From: Sphingobium psychrophilum
Lineage (GTDB): Bacteria; Pseudomonadota; Alphaproteobacteria; Sphingomonadales; Sphingomonadaceae
NCBI RefSeq assembly: GCF_012927105.1
Contig: NZ_JABBFV010000001.1
Location: 558,001 to 622,000 of the forward strand
Direction of reading: 5' to 3'
DNA: 64,000 nt
Shown: piece after piece, positions 17,624 to 26,474 of the stretch
How the letters are laid out: every line of letters starts with the position of its first letter
Position numbering within the stretch: the first letter of the stretch is position 1
Notes under the pieces: generated by a model
Database searches by the model: none
The model's input: only the letters and a program-made list of their open reading frames with translations
Told to the model about the DNA's origin: nothing
Made by a program: the position numbers and the translations under genes

Positions 17624-19594
17624 TCAACAATCGGGAAGTATTGGGTCGGGTCCGCGCGCCGCGACAGCCGGGATCAGCGCGCCGCGCATCGCGGTCGCGA
17701 CCGTGCGGACCAGTTCTGCCTGTTTGAATGGCTTGTCCAGGCGCAGGCGTTGCGTGGCATGCGGCGGCAGTTCGGCAAAGCCGGTGACGATGACGACCGG
17801 CAGGCCGGGCTGTATCTGCTCGATCGCATCGGCCAGCTGCGCGCCGGTCATGCCCGGCATGGCATGGTCGGTGACGACCAGGTCGACGCTGCCGCGCTCC
17901 AGCAACCGCAGCGCGTCGGCACCGGACGACGCCTGGAACACGGTATGGCCCAGATCCTCCAGCATGCCGGCGGTGTTCATCAGCACCAGATCGTCATCGT
18001 CCACCGCCAATATGACCAGGGGGGTGTCGGGGTCATGCATTTCCTCCACCACCATGGCGACGTGCCGGGCATCCGCATCCGCCGCCGCCATCGGCAGCCA
18101 CAGCGATACGCTGGTCCCGATGCCCGGCTCGCTGGCGATGGTCAGCGATCCGCCGCATTGCTGGGCGAAGCCGTGCACCATCGACAGGCCAAGGCCGGTG
18201 CCCTTGCCCACGCCCTTGGTGGTGAAAAAGGGTTCGCGGGCGCGCTCCAGCGTCGCGGCGTCCATGCCCTCGCCCTCGTCGATCACGGACAGGCGGATAT
18301 AGTCGCCCGCGCCCAGATCCGGCCGCTCGTCCTGCGTGATGGTCGTTTGCGTTGCATCGATGATGATCCGTCCGCCGCCCGGCATGGCGTCGCGCGCATT
18401 GACGGCCAGGTTGAGCAGCGCCAGTTCCAGTTGCGAAGGGTCGGCGTGGGCCGCACCCAGCATTGGCGGAAAGCGCATCTCGATCGACACCGCCGCGCCC
18501 AGCGTGGTGCGGAACAATTCGGCCATGCCCTGCACCAATATGACGCAGTCGATGCTTTGCAACTTCAATTCCTGCTTTCGGGCGAAAGCCAGCATGCGCT
18601 GCGTCAGGGTCGCGCCGCGCTCGGCCGCGGTCATGGCGTTGTCGAGATAGCGGTTGATGTCGCCGCCGGTCGCCATCCGTTGCCGGGCCAGGTCCAGGCT
18701 GCCCACGATCACCGCCAGCAAATTATTGAAATCATGCGCAACGCCGCCGGTCAGCTTGCCGATCGCATCCATCTTTTGCGTCTGGATGATGGCGTCGCGC
18801 GCTGCGTCGATAGTGCGCTGCGCCTCGCGTCGTTCGGTCAGGTCGCGGGTGATCTTGGCAAAGCCCAGCAAGGTGCCGTCCGGCGTGTGGATCGGGTCGA
18901 TCACGACATTGGCCCAGAAACGAGAGCCGTCCTTGCGGATGCGCCACCCTTCCGCCTCGAACCGGCCCATGCTCTGCGCGGTATGAAGCGCGCGGGAGGG
19001 CAGGCCCGCAAGCCGATCCTCCTCGCTGTAGAAGCGGGAGAAATTCTGGCCCAATATCTCTTCGGTCTTATAACCCTTGAATCGTTCCGCGCCCATGTTC
19101 CAGCTCGTCACCGTTCCGACGGGGTCGAGCATATAGATGGCGTAATCGGTCACGCTCTGCACCAGCAGCCGGAATCGATCCTCGCTGGCGCGCAGGGCAT
19201 CCTGCGCGGCGCGCTGCTCGGTCAGGTCGCGCGTCACTTTCGCAAAGCCCAGCAAGCGGCCATCGGGCGACCGGATCGGATCGATCACCACATTGGCCCA
19301 GAAGCGTCCCCCGTCCTTGCGGACGCGCCAGCCTTCCGCTTCGAACCGGCCTTCATGCTCGGCGGCGTAGAGCGCCATGGCGGGGACGCCGCTCGCCTGA
19401 TCCTCCGGCGTGTAGAAACGCGAAAAATGCTGGCCGATAATCTCGTGGGCCTCATAGCCCTTGAAACGGCGTGCGCCCGCGTTCCAGCTGGCCACGATGC
19501 CCGTGGAGTCGAGCATATAGATGGCATAGTCGGTGACGCTTTGAACCAGCAGTTCGAAGCGATTGCCTGTTTCGTCAGTGGAGGCGGTAATCAT
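17624..19594 (-). CDS. Hybrid histidine kinase with tandem PAS domains
   Basis: The 656-residue soluble sensor kinase has PAS-PAS-HisKA-HATPase-receiver order. The two PAS domains (about residues 12-138 and 140-256) are near copies, offset by 128 residues, sharing LLVQSVTDYAIYMLD and KDG-RFWANVVIDPI. The kinase H-box is GGVAHDFNNLL with H287. ATP-lid motifs (REPFFTTKGVGKGTGLGLS) are at about 452-470. The receiver domain ends the protein with phospho-acceptor D576 in VVTDHAMPGMTG. No LOV cysteine motif is visible. No membrane segment is seen, so it senses a cytoplasmic signal. It diverges from the sugar kinase gene; its output partner is not in view. Confidence 0.9.
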   Translation of the reverse strand: MITASTDETGNRFELLVQSVTDYAIYMLDSTGIVASWNAGARRFKGYEAHEIIGQHFSRFYTPEDQASGVPAMALYAAEHEGRFEAEGWRVRKDGGRFWANVVIDPIRSPDGRLLGFAKVTRDLTEQRAAQDALRASEDRFRLLVQSVTDYAIYMLDPVGTVTSWNMGAERFKGYKTEEILGQNFSRFYSEEDRLAGLPSRALHTAQSMGRFEAEGWRIRKDGSRFWANVVIDPIHTPDGTLLGFAKITRDLTERREAQRTIDAARDAIIQTQKMDAIGKLTGGVAHDFNNLLAVIVGSLDLARQRMATGGDINRYLDNAMTAAERGATLTQRMLAFARKQELKLQSIDCVILVQGMAELFRTTLGAAVSIEMRFPPMLGAAHADPSQLELALLNLAVNARDAMPGGGRIIIDATQTTITQDERPDLGAGDYIRLSVIDEGEGMDAATLERAREPFFTTKGVGKGTGLGLSMVHGFAQQCGGSLTIASEPGIGTSVSLWLPMAAADADARHVAMVVEEMHDPDTPLVILAVDDDDLVLMNTAGMLEDLGHTVFQASSGADALRLLERGSVDLVVTDHAMPGMTGAQLADAIEQIQPGLPVVIVTGFAELPPHATQRLRLDKPFKQAELVRTVATAMRGALIPAVAARGPDPILPDC

Positions 19595-19750
19595 TATGTC
19601 CCCGAATCAAGCGCCGGTGGACGGTGCTCTCTTTGCCATCGGCAAAACGGCGCTGGGACGCAATCGTTCCTTAGCCTCGCATAGGGAGCCCCTCTTGACT
19701 TGAAACGCCGCCCTGCGCACCACGCCGGCTCTATTGCGCAGGGAGCGGGC

Positions 19751-20662
19751 ATGACGACGAAGGCGACGATCACGGTCATTGGCGAAGCGATGCTGGAATT
19801 GAGCCGCGGCGAGGGCGACAGCTGGAACCTGCGCTATGGCGGCGACGTCATCAATACCGCGATCCATCTGGCGCGGGCGGGCGACAAAGTCCGCCTCGCC
19901 AGCGCGCTGGGCGCCGATCCGATGAGCGCGCAGCTATGCGCCCAATGGGAGGCGGAGGGCGTGGACACGTCGCTGGTGATCGCGGCGCAGGACAGGCTGC
20001 CTGGCCTCTATGCGATCGAAACGGACGCGGCGGGCGAGCGCAGCTTCCATTACTGGCGAAGCGAGGCGGCGGCGCGGCGGATGTTCGACCTGCCGCAAAG
20101 CGCGGCGATGGTGGCGCAGGCAGCGCAATCGGACCTGCTCTATTTCTCGCTCATCACGCTGGCGATCCTGCCCGATGCCGGGCGAGAGGCATTGCTGGAC
20201 CTGTGTGCCCAGGTGCGCGCCCATGGCGGCCGCATCGCCTTCGACGGCAATTATCGGGCGCGGCTGTGGGACGATGCGGCGATCGCGCGCCACTGGCGCG
20301 ACCGGGCAATCGCGGTCAGCGACATGGGGTTGCCCACCCTGGCGGACGAGGTCGAGATGGGCGAGGCGGACGACGCCCGCGACGCGGCGGCGCGCTGGGG
20401 CGCGGGGGAAGACAAGGATGTTGTCGTCAAGCTGGGCGGCGACGGCTGCCTGGTGGCGGGCGAGATCGTGCGGATACCGCGCCAGTTGGACGTCATCGAT
20501 TCGAGCGGGGCGGGGGATGCTTTCAATGGCGGCTATCTCCACGCCCGGCTGGTCGGGGCCGGCCCGCATGAGGCGGCGCTGGCCGGGCATCGCCTGGCCG
20601 GCTGGAACATCGGCCGTCGCGGCGCGATCCCGGCGCGCGATGCCAATGCGCCTTACGGCTGA
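19751..20662 (+). CDS. kdgK: PfkB-family sugar kinase, probable 2-keto-3-deoxygluconate kinase
   Basis: The 303-residue ribokinase-fold enzyme ends with the PfkB signature DSSGAGDAFNGGY, which holds the catalytic base aspartate. The N-terminal GEAMLELSR and NLRYGGDVINTAIHLAR match KDG kinases, which make 2-keto-3-deoxy-6-phosphogluconate, the substrate of Eda. The ATG at 19751 has GGGAG a few bases before it; a reading from 19700 adds 17 unrelated residues. A complete Entner-Doudoroff set elsewhere in the window supports the assignment, though another keto-sugar is possible. Confidence 0.8.
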   Translation: MTTKATITVIGEAMLELSRGEGDSWNLRYGGDVINTAIHLARAGDKVRLASALGADPMSAQLCAQWEAEGVDTSLVIAAQDRLPGLYAIETDAAGERSFHYWRSEAAARRMFDLPQSAAMVAQAAQSDLLYFSLITLAILPDAGREALLDLCAQVRAHGGRIAFDGNYRARLWDDAAIARHWRDRAIAVSDMGLPTLADEVEMGEADDARDAAARWGAGEDKDVVVKLGGDGCLVAGEIVRIPRQLDVIDSSGAGDAFNGGYLHARLVGAGPHEAALAGHRLAGWNIGRRGAIPARDANAPYG

Positions 20663-20691
20663 TCCCCGTTGACAGGCTCCCATTGACAGGC

Positions 20692-20713
20692 CCCCATGGC
20701 TTGCGCCATGGGG
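20692..20713. repeat. Perfect short hairpin before tRNA-Gly
   Basis: A 9-base perfect stem (CCCCATGGC and GCCATGGGG) with a 4-base loop sits 30 bases after the kdgK stop and 14 bases before the tRNA. Two near-identical TTGACAGGC copies precede it (20669-20677 and 20684-20692). It could end kdgK transcription, though no T run follows. Confidence 0.55.
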
Positions 20714-20726
20714 CGGGAACAGGCGC

Positions 20727-20800
20727 GCGGGTGTAGCTCAATGGTAGAGCTTTTGCTTCCCAAGCAAGTGACGAGGGTTCGATTCCCTTCACCCGCTCCA
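20727..20800 (+). tRNA. tRNA-Gly (anticodon CCC)
   Basis: The 74-base cloverleaf is complete. The acceptor stem GCGGGTG pairs with CACCCGC, the D arm is GCTC...GAGC, the anticodon loop TTCCCAA gives CCC, the T arm holds GTTCGATTC, and CCA is encoded. Confidence 0.96.
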
Positions 20801-20811
20801 AATATCCAAAA

Positions 20812-21348
20812 TCAACCGACCTGCCGCTTCGCCAATTTCCGCGCGAGCGTGCGGCGATGCATGCCCAGCCGCCGTGCCGCTTCGGAGATATTGAACTCGC
20901 TGTCCTTGAGCACTTCATGGATATGCTCCCATTCCAGCGTCTTGATCGACGTCGGCCGGGGCGCCAGCGGCGCGGCGGGGTTGCCGCCCGATCGAGCGAA
21001 GGCCGCCTCGATATCGTCGGTGTTGGATGGCTTGGCGAGGTAATTGGTCGCGCCCAGCTTGATCGCCTCCACCGCCGTCGCGATGCTGGCGAAGCCGGTC
21101 AGCACCACGATCAGCATGGCAGGATCATGGGCATGCAGCGCCTGCACGCAGGCCAGGCCCGATTGCGGGCCGAGCTTGAGATCGACGACGGCGAAGCCGG
21201 GGCGGTTTTCGGCCAGTATCGCCGTTACCGATTCCAGACTGTCGGCCGACAGCACGCTGTAACCGCGCCGCTCGAACGACCGTTTGAGCGTGCGGGCGAA
21301 GCCTTCGTCATCCTCGACGATCAGCAATTGCCGTTCATCCGCCATCAT
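20812..21348 (-). CDS. regA: Redox response regulator RegA/PrrA/ActR
   Basis: The 178-residue two-domain regulator has a receiver with acidic pocket EDDEGF, phospho-acceptor D56 in FAVVDLKLG and the switch LTGFASIATAVEA. A short Fis-type helix-turn-helix (ISEAARRLGMHRRTLARK) closes it. This length and HTH are the RegA/PrrA/ActR type, which controls respiration, and in phototrophs photosynthesis, in response to redox state. It overlaps regB by 14 bases at its start, so the pair is translated together. Confidence 0.93.
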   Translation of the reverse strand: MMADERQLLIVEDDEGFARTLKRSFERRGYSVLSADSLESVTAILAENRPGFAVVDLKLGPQSGLACVQALHAHDPAMLIVVLTGFASIATAVEAIKLGATNYLAKPSNTDDIEAAFARSGGNPAAPLAPRPTSIKTLEWEHIHEVLKDSEFNISEAARRLGMHRRTLARKLAKRQVG

Positions 21349-22660
21349 TCGCCTCCTCCAGCGCCAGCGTCGCGAGCGGCAGGCGCAGCAGGATCATCGC
21401 GCCGCCTTCCGCGCCGTTGCTCGCGTCGACCCGTCCGCCCAGCTTGCGCACCACATTGACGACCAGGAAGAGGCCAAGGCCGCCACCCTGCTTGCCTTTG
21501 CTCGACCGGTAGGGCTTGCCGACATCGGCCAGCATCGCCGGATCGAAGCCGCGGCCATTGTCGCGCACCGCGACGTGCAGCCACTGGCTGTCGCGGCTGA
21601 CCATGATATTGATATAGGTCGCGCCAGCCTCCCGCGCATTGTCGAGCAGGTTGGTCACCGCCTGGCGGATCACCGGATCGGCGATGATGCGCGGATAATC
21701 ATGCGGGCCGAAATCGCAGCGCAGCGGCATGCCCGGATTGGCGATGCGCCAGTCGCGCGCGATGATGTCGATGAAATCGCGGACATTGGTGACCTGGGGC
21801 GCTTCGCCGCGCGCTTCGCCTGCGGACATGAGGATGCCGGTCAATATGGTCTTGCAGCGTTTGACCGCCGCTTCCATTTCGCCCACTTCCTCGACCAGGG
21901 CAGGGTGTGCCTTGATTTCGGGCATGTGCCGCCAATCGCCCAGCACCACGGCAAGCTGGGCGAGGGGGGTGCCCAGTTCATGCGCCGCGCCCGACGCCAG
22001 CAGGCCCATGCGCACGATATGCTCTTCCTCGACCGCCTGCTGCCGCAATTCCGCCAGATAATGTTCCCGCTGTTGCAGGTTGCGGGTGACGCGGGTGATG
22101 AACAGCACCAGCAGTACCGCGGTCATGCTTATGCAGATCCAGGTGCCGACGATGTGCAGGTCGAACAAATGCCCTTCCAGCGTCTCGCTAAGGTCGAGCG
22201 GACGATAGACGAAGGCCAGCATCGCCGCGCAGAGCGTCGATACCGCCACGATGCCCCATACGCTCCAACGGTGCAGCAGGACGGCACCGAGCGCAACCTG
22301 CACCAGGTAGAGCGACACGAATGGATTGGTCGCGCCGCCGCTCAGGTAAAGCTGCGTGGTCAGCGCAAACACGTCGAACAGCAGCGCCAGGAACAGCTCG
22401 GCATGGGTGATGTCGGTGCGCCGGCGCAGCACCATCAGGCTGCCGATGTTCATCGCCGTCGCGATGCAGGGCACGACCAGCATCGATGGCAGCGGCAGGC
22501 GGATGTCCATGGCGAAATGGACGAAAAGGATCGTCGCGACCTGCCCGGCGATAGCGATCCAGCGCAACTGCACCAGCAATGCCATGTTGCGGCGTCCGGC
22601 GGCGTCGGCAGGCCACCGGCCGGGCAGCCAGCGCATACGTCTTGCAGGCGGTGCGGTCAT
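21335..22660 (-). CDS. regB: Redox sensor histidine kinase RegB/PrrB/ActS
   Basis: The 441-residue membrane kinase has about six hydrophobic segments in residues 25-195. The ubiquinone-site motif GGATNPF is at 108-114. The H-box ASGAAHELGTPLAQL has the phospho-accepting H227. The redox-active cysteine of the family is present at C269 (VKRCKTIL). The ATP domain has DNGRGFDP and GGGLGLFLVV. RegB is inhibited by oxidised quinone and by cysteine oxidation. It overlaps SURF1 by 4 bases and lies downstream of the cyo oxidase genes. Confidence 0.93.
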   Translation of the reverse strand: MTAPPARRMRWLPGRWPADAAGRRNMALLVQLRWIAIAGQVATILFVHFAMDIRLPLPSMLVVPCIATAMNIGSLMVLRRRTDITHAELFLALLFDVFALTTQLYLSGGATNPFVSLYLVQVALGAVLLHRWSVWGIVAVSTLCAAMLAFVYRPLDLSETLEGHLFDLHIVGTWICISMTAVLLVLFITRVTRNLQQREHYLAELRQQAVEEEHIVRMGLLASGAAHELGTPLAQLAVVLGDWRHMPEIKAHPALVEEVGEMEAAVKRCKTILTGILMSAGEARGEAPQVTNVRDFIDIIARDWRIANPGMPLRCDFGPHDYPRIIADPVIRQAVTNLLDNAREAGATYINIMVSRDSQWLHVAVRDNGRGFDPAMLADVGKPYRSSKGKQGGGLGLFLVVNVVRKLGGRVDASNGAEGGAMILLRLPLATLALEEANDGG

Positions 22661-23370
22661 CCCCGGCGATCTTTTCCCGACTGGCGCATGACGAGGCTAT
22701 AGGCCCCCACGACCATGGCCGCCAGTATGAACCAGGTGATGGCATATTGCAGATGGCTATTGGGGAAACGGACCACGGTCAGCCCGCCGACCGGCAAGGC
22801 TTCGGGCGAAGGACCGGCCTGCGCGTCGATGAAATAGTTGGCGACCGGCTCCAGCTTGCGCGTTGCGGCGATGACGGCGACGTCGCGCGAATACCAGCGG
22901 TCGGCGCCGGGATCGTTGCTGCGCAGGAAGCCGCCGCCCGGTTCGGTCAGGCGCAGCAGGCCGGTGACGCGCACCGTGCCGTGGGGCCGGTCATAACGGG
23001 TCTTGGCCTCCGGTGGCACGAAGCCGCGGTTTACGAGCAGGATCACGCCGCTGGGCTGGCGCAGCGGGGTGAGCACCCAATAGCCCGCGCCGCGCACGGT
23101 GGCGGCCTGCACCAGCGCGGCCCTGTCATGCAGGAAAATGCCGGTTGCGGTGACGCGGCGATATTCGTCGGTTTGGGTTGCCCTGGCCGGGGCCGATGTC
23201 GGCGCGGCGTGGATACGGGCATCGACGCGGGCGATTAAATCGCGCTTCCATGCCAGCCGCTCCACCTGCCAGACGCCGAGGGCACAGAGGCCCATGAACA
23301 GGATGAGCGCGGCCAGCGTCAGGCCGACCGGGAACCCCGCCTTTTGGGGGCGGGGGTCCATGGCTGTCAC
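22657..23370 (-). CDS. SURF1-family oxidase assembly protein
   Basis: The 237-residue product has one membrane helix near each end (about 15-33 and 208-228) around a periplasmic domain. Typical SURF1 stretches are ALGVWQVERLAWKRDLI, YRRVTATGIF, VLVNRGF-like ILLVNRGFVPPE, and the C-terminal HLQYAITWFILA. SURF1 helps insert heme into terminal oxidases, and a quinol-oxidase-specific type is known from Paracoccus. A GTG at 23370 overlaps the cyoD stop by 4 bases; an ATG at 23361 is an equally open start. Its place after cyoD fits a role in bo3 oxidase assembly. Confidence 0.92.
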   Translation of the reverse strand: MTAMDPRPQKAGFPVGLTLAALILFMGLCALGVWQVERLAWKRDLIARVDARIHAAPTSAPARATQTDEYRRVTATGIFLHDRAALVQAATVRGAGYWVLTPLRQPSGVILLVNRGFVPPEAKTRYDRPHGTVRVTGLLRLTEPGGGFLRSNDPGADRWYSRDVAVIAATRKLEPVANYFIDAQAGPSPEALPVGGLTVVRFPNSHLQYAITWFILAAMVVGAYSLVMRQSGKDRRG

Positions 23371-23753
23371 GGCATCTGGCTCATGTCATGCGACATGGTC
23401 GGCATCATATTATGGTTGAGGTGATACATGACCCAGGTCGAACCCGACAGGGTGATGACGACCAGCACCAGCGTAAAGATCAACGCCATCATCGACCAGC
23501 CGCCTTCGGAGCGGGTGTTCATGTGCAGGAAGTAGATCATGTGGACCACGATCTGCACCACCGCAAAGGCCATGATGATGATCGCGGTGGTCTGCGGATT
23601 GGCGAAGAAGCCGGTCATGACCAGCCAGAAGGGGATGGCCGTCAGGATCACCGACAGGCCGAACCCGATCATATAGCTACCCATGGTTCCGTGCGCGCCT
23701 GCATGGGCGTCGGGGTGGTCATGGCCGGGCTTGGGGTGGGCGGCATCGCTCAT
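23367..23753 (-). CDS. cyoD: Cytochrome bo3 quinol oxidase subunit IV
   Basis: The 128-residue subunit has three hydrophobic segments, with [15 protein letters not shown] characteristic of CyoD. The start at 23753 overlaps the cyoC stop by 4 bases and gives a His-rich leader ([17 protein letters not shown]). The tail is Met/His-rich ([18 protein letters not shown]). Both ends could bind copper, but that is speculation. Subunit IV stabilises the CuB site in E. coli. Confidence 0.93.
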   Translation of the reverse strand: MSDAAHPKPGHDHPDAHAGAHGTMGSYMIGFGLSVILTAIPFWLVMTGFFANPQTTAIIIMAFAVVQIVVHMIYFLHMNTRSEGGWSMMALIFTLVLVVITLSGSTWVMYHLNHNMMPTMSHDMSQMP

Positions 23754-24394
23754 CGCAGCATTCCCATCAGATAGACAAAGGTGAAGACGCCGATCCAGAT
23801 GACGTCGAGAAAGTGCCAGAACATCGACAGGCACATCAGGCGGCGCTGGTTGGCCGGGATCAGGCCATGCCTGGCGACCTGCACCATCAGCGTCACCAGC
23901 CAGATGCAGCCGAAGGTGACGTGCAGCCCGTGAGTGCCGACCAGCGTGAAGAAGGCCGACAGGAAGCCGGACCGCATCGGCGTCGCGCCCTCATGGACGA
24001 GGTGCGCGAACTCATACATTTCGATGCTGAGGAATGCCAGGCCGAACAGGCCGGTGATCGCCAGCCAGCCCTGGGTCGCGGCGACCCTGTTCTTTTCCAT
24101 CGCCAGCATGGCAAAGCCGTAGGTGATGGAGGAAAAGAGCAGCATCGCGGTGTTGAGCGCTACCAGCGGCAGGTCGAACAGGTCTTTTGGCCCCGGTCCC
24201 GCCGCATAATTGCCGCCCAGCACCGCATAGGTGGCGAACAGGCAGGCGAAGATGAGGCAATCGCTCATCAGGTACATCCAGAAGCCCAGCATGGTGCTGG
24301 ACCCTTCGGGATGATGCGGCTCGTGGGCCAGGTGGAAGAGCGGGTTACCGTCCTTGTCGAGGAAGGCGGGATCGATCGGAGATGCGCTTGCCAT
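23750..24394 (-). CDS. cyoC: Cytochrome bo3 quinol oxidase subunit III
   Basis: The 214-residue subunit has five hydrophobic segments and the CyoC stretches [35 protein letters not shown] and [14 protein letters not shown]. It belongs to the heme-copper oxidase subunit III family. It starts 6 bases after the cyoB stop. Confidence 0.95.
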   Translation of the reverse strand: MASASPIDPAFLDKDGNPLFHLAHEPHHPEGSSTMLGFWMYLMSDCLIFACLFATYAVLGGNYAAGPGPKDLFDLPLVALNTAMLLFSSITYGFAMLAMEKNRVAATQGWLAITGLFGLAFLSIEMYEFAHLVHEGATPMRSGFLSAFFTLVGTHGLHVTFGCIWLVTLMVQVARHGLIPANQRRLMCLSMFWHFLDVIWIGVFTFVYLMGMLR

Positions 24395-24400
24395 GATGGT

Positions 24401-26419
24401 TTAACCCTTGGCTGCGAGCAGCGCGGTGCGCTCGCCCTCGGTGCGCTCCACCACATCCTTGGGGATGTAGAAGTCGCGCTTATAGTTGAAGGTGTGGCCG
24501 ATCGCGACGGCCAGGATGCCGACGAAGCTGAGGCCTGCGAGCCACCACATGTACCAGATCATGCCGACCGAGAAGGCGATGGAAAGCCCCGCGATGATGA
24601 TGCCGGTGCCGGTGTTGCTGGGCATATGGATCGCTTCATAGCCCGACAGAGGCCGCTGATAACCGCGCTTCTTCATGTCGGCCCAGGCATCATTGTCGTG
24701 GATGACGGGGGTGAAGGCAAAGTTATAGTCTGGCGGGGGCGAACTGGTCGCCCATTCCAGCGTGCGACCGTTCCACGGATCGCCGGTCGTATCGCGCAGC
24801 TTCTCGCGGTTGATGATGCTGACCGCGAACTGGACGAACATGCAGGCGATGCCGGCCGCGATCATCAGCGCGCCGAAGGCGGCGATCTGGAACCAGATTT
24901 GCAAGCTGGGATCGTCGAACACGCGCATCCGGCGGGTCACGCCCATCAGGCCGAGGATATAAAGCGGCATGAAGGCGAACCAGAAGCCCACGACCCACAG
25001 CCAGAAGCTGCGCTTGCCCCATTTGGTGTCCAGCGTGAAGCCGAACGCCTTGGGCCACCAGTAATTGATCGCCGCGAACAGGCCGAACAGCACGCCGCCA
25101 ATGATGACATTGTGGAAATGCGCGATCAGGAACAGCGAGTTGTGGAGCACGAAGTCGGCGGGCGGCACGGCGAGCAGCACGCCGGTCATGCCGCCGACGG
25201 TGAAGGTCAGCATGAAGGCGACCGTCCACATCATCGGCAGGTCGAACCGGATGCGGCCGCGATACATGGTGAATAGCCAGTTGAAGAGCTTGGCACCGGT
25301 CGGGATAGAAATGACCATCGTCGTGATGCCGAAGAAGCTGTTGACGCTGGCACCCGACCCCATGGTGAAGAAATGGTGCAGCCAGACGAGATAGCTGAGC
25401 AGGGCGATGACGATCGTCGCATAGACCATCGAGCTATAGCCAAAGAGCCGCTTGTTCGAGAAGGTCGCGGTGACTTCAGAGAAGACGCCGAACAGCGGCA
25501 GGATGAGGATATAGACTTCCGGGTGACCCCAGATCCAGATCAGGTTCACATACATCATGGGGTTGCCGCCCATGTCGTTGGTGAAGAAGGCCGTACCGAC
25601 ATAACGGTCGAGCGACAACAGAGCGAGGACGGCGGTCAGCACCGGGAAGGCCGCGACGATCAGGACGTTGGCGCAGAGCGAGGTCCAGGTGAAGACCGGC
25701 AGCTTCATCATGTTCATGCCCGGCGCGCGCATCTTCACGATGGTCGCGATCAGGTTGACGCCAGACAACAGCGTGCCGATGCCCGCGATTTGCAGGCCCC
25801 AGATATAATAATCGACGCCCACGCCCGGCGAATAGGCGATGCCCGACAGCGGCGGATAGGCCAGCCAGCCGGTACGCGCAAATTCCCCTACGAACAGCGA
25901 CATCATGACGATCACGGCGCCCGCCGTGGTCATCCAGAAGCTGAAATTGTTGAGGAAAGGGAAGCTGACGTCGCGCGCGCCGATCTGGAGCGGGACGATA
26001 TAGTTCATGATGCCGGTGATCATCGGCATTGCGACGAAGAAGATCATGATGACGCCATGCGCCGTGAAAATCTGGTCGTAATGATGGGCGTTCAGATAGC
26101 CTTCCGAGCCGTTGAACGCCATCGCCTGTTGCAGGCGCATCATGACCGCGTCGGCAAAACCGCGCACGAACATGATGAGCCCCAGGATCATGTACATGAT
26201 GCCGATGCGCTTATGGTCGACGGTGGTGAACCAGTCGTTCCACAACATGCCCCACAGCTTATATTTGGTGATGCCCGCGACGACGACGAGGCCGCCGAGC
26301 ATGACCATGAGGAAGGTGCCGACGACGATCGGCTCGTGCAGGGGCAGCGAACTCCAGTCGAGCCGACCGAATATCAGCTTCCAGATGCCGCTATTTTCAG
26401 AGGCGGGGGAGGGGGACAT
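24401..26419 (-). CDS. cyoB: Cytochrome bo3 quinol oxidase subunit I
   Basis: The 672-residue catalytic subunit oxidises ubiquinol and reduces oxygen to water while pumping protons. Heme and copper ligands are visible: [11 protein letters not shown] (heme histidine), [13 protein letters not shown] (CuB histidine with the tyrosine of the His-Tyr link), [10 protein letters not shown] (CuB His-His) and [11 protein letters not shown] (the two later heme histidines). An N-terminal extra helix and a long C terminus with further helices make it the CyoB rather than the cytochrome-c-oxidase type. It is the second gene of the operon. Confidence 0.97.
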   Translation of the reverse strand: MSPSPASENSGIWKLIFGRLDWSSLPLHEPIVVGTFLMVMLGGLVVVAGITKYKLWGMLWNDWFTTVDHKRIGIMYMILGLIMFVRGFADAVMMRLQQAMAFNGSEGYLNAHHYDQIFTAHGVIMIFFVAMPMITGIMNYIVPLQIGARDVSFPFLNNFSFWMTTAGAVIVMMSLFVGEFARTGWLAYPPLSGIAYSPGVGVDYYIWGLQIAGIGTLLSGVNLIATIVKMRAPGMNMMKLPVFTWTSLCANVLIVAAFPVLTAVLALLSLDRYVGTAFFTNDMGGNPMMYVNLIWIWGHPEVYILILPLFGVFSEVTATFSNKRLFGYSSMVYATIVIALLSYLVWLHHFFTMGSGASVNSFFGITTMVISIPTGAKLFNWLFTMYRGRIRFDLPMMWTVAFMLTFTVGGMTGVLLAVPPADFVLHNSLFLIAHFHNVIIGGVLFGLFAAINYWWPKAFGFTLDTKWGKRSFWLWVVGFWFAFMPLYILGLMGVTRRMRVFDDPSLQIWFQIAAFGALMIAAGIACMFVQFAVSIINREKLRDTTGDPWNGRTLEWATSSPPPDYNFAFTPVIHDNDAWADMKKRGYQRPLSGYEAIHMPSNTGTGIIIAGLSIAFSVGMIWYMWWLAGLSFVGILAVAIGHTFNYKRDFYIPKDVVERTEGERTALLAAKG

Positions 26420-26474
26420 GGCGTCTAGCCTTCAGGCGAGAGAGAAATGAAAGAACGGGGACAGGTCATGGGCA

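Noticed and set aside
24401..26428. Rightward frames opposite cyoB.
   Set aside because: Antisense shadows of a well-recognised oxidase subunit.
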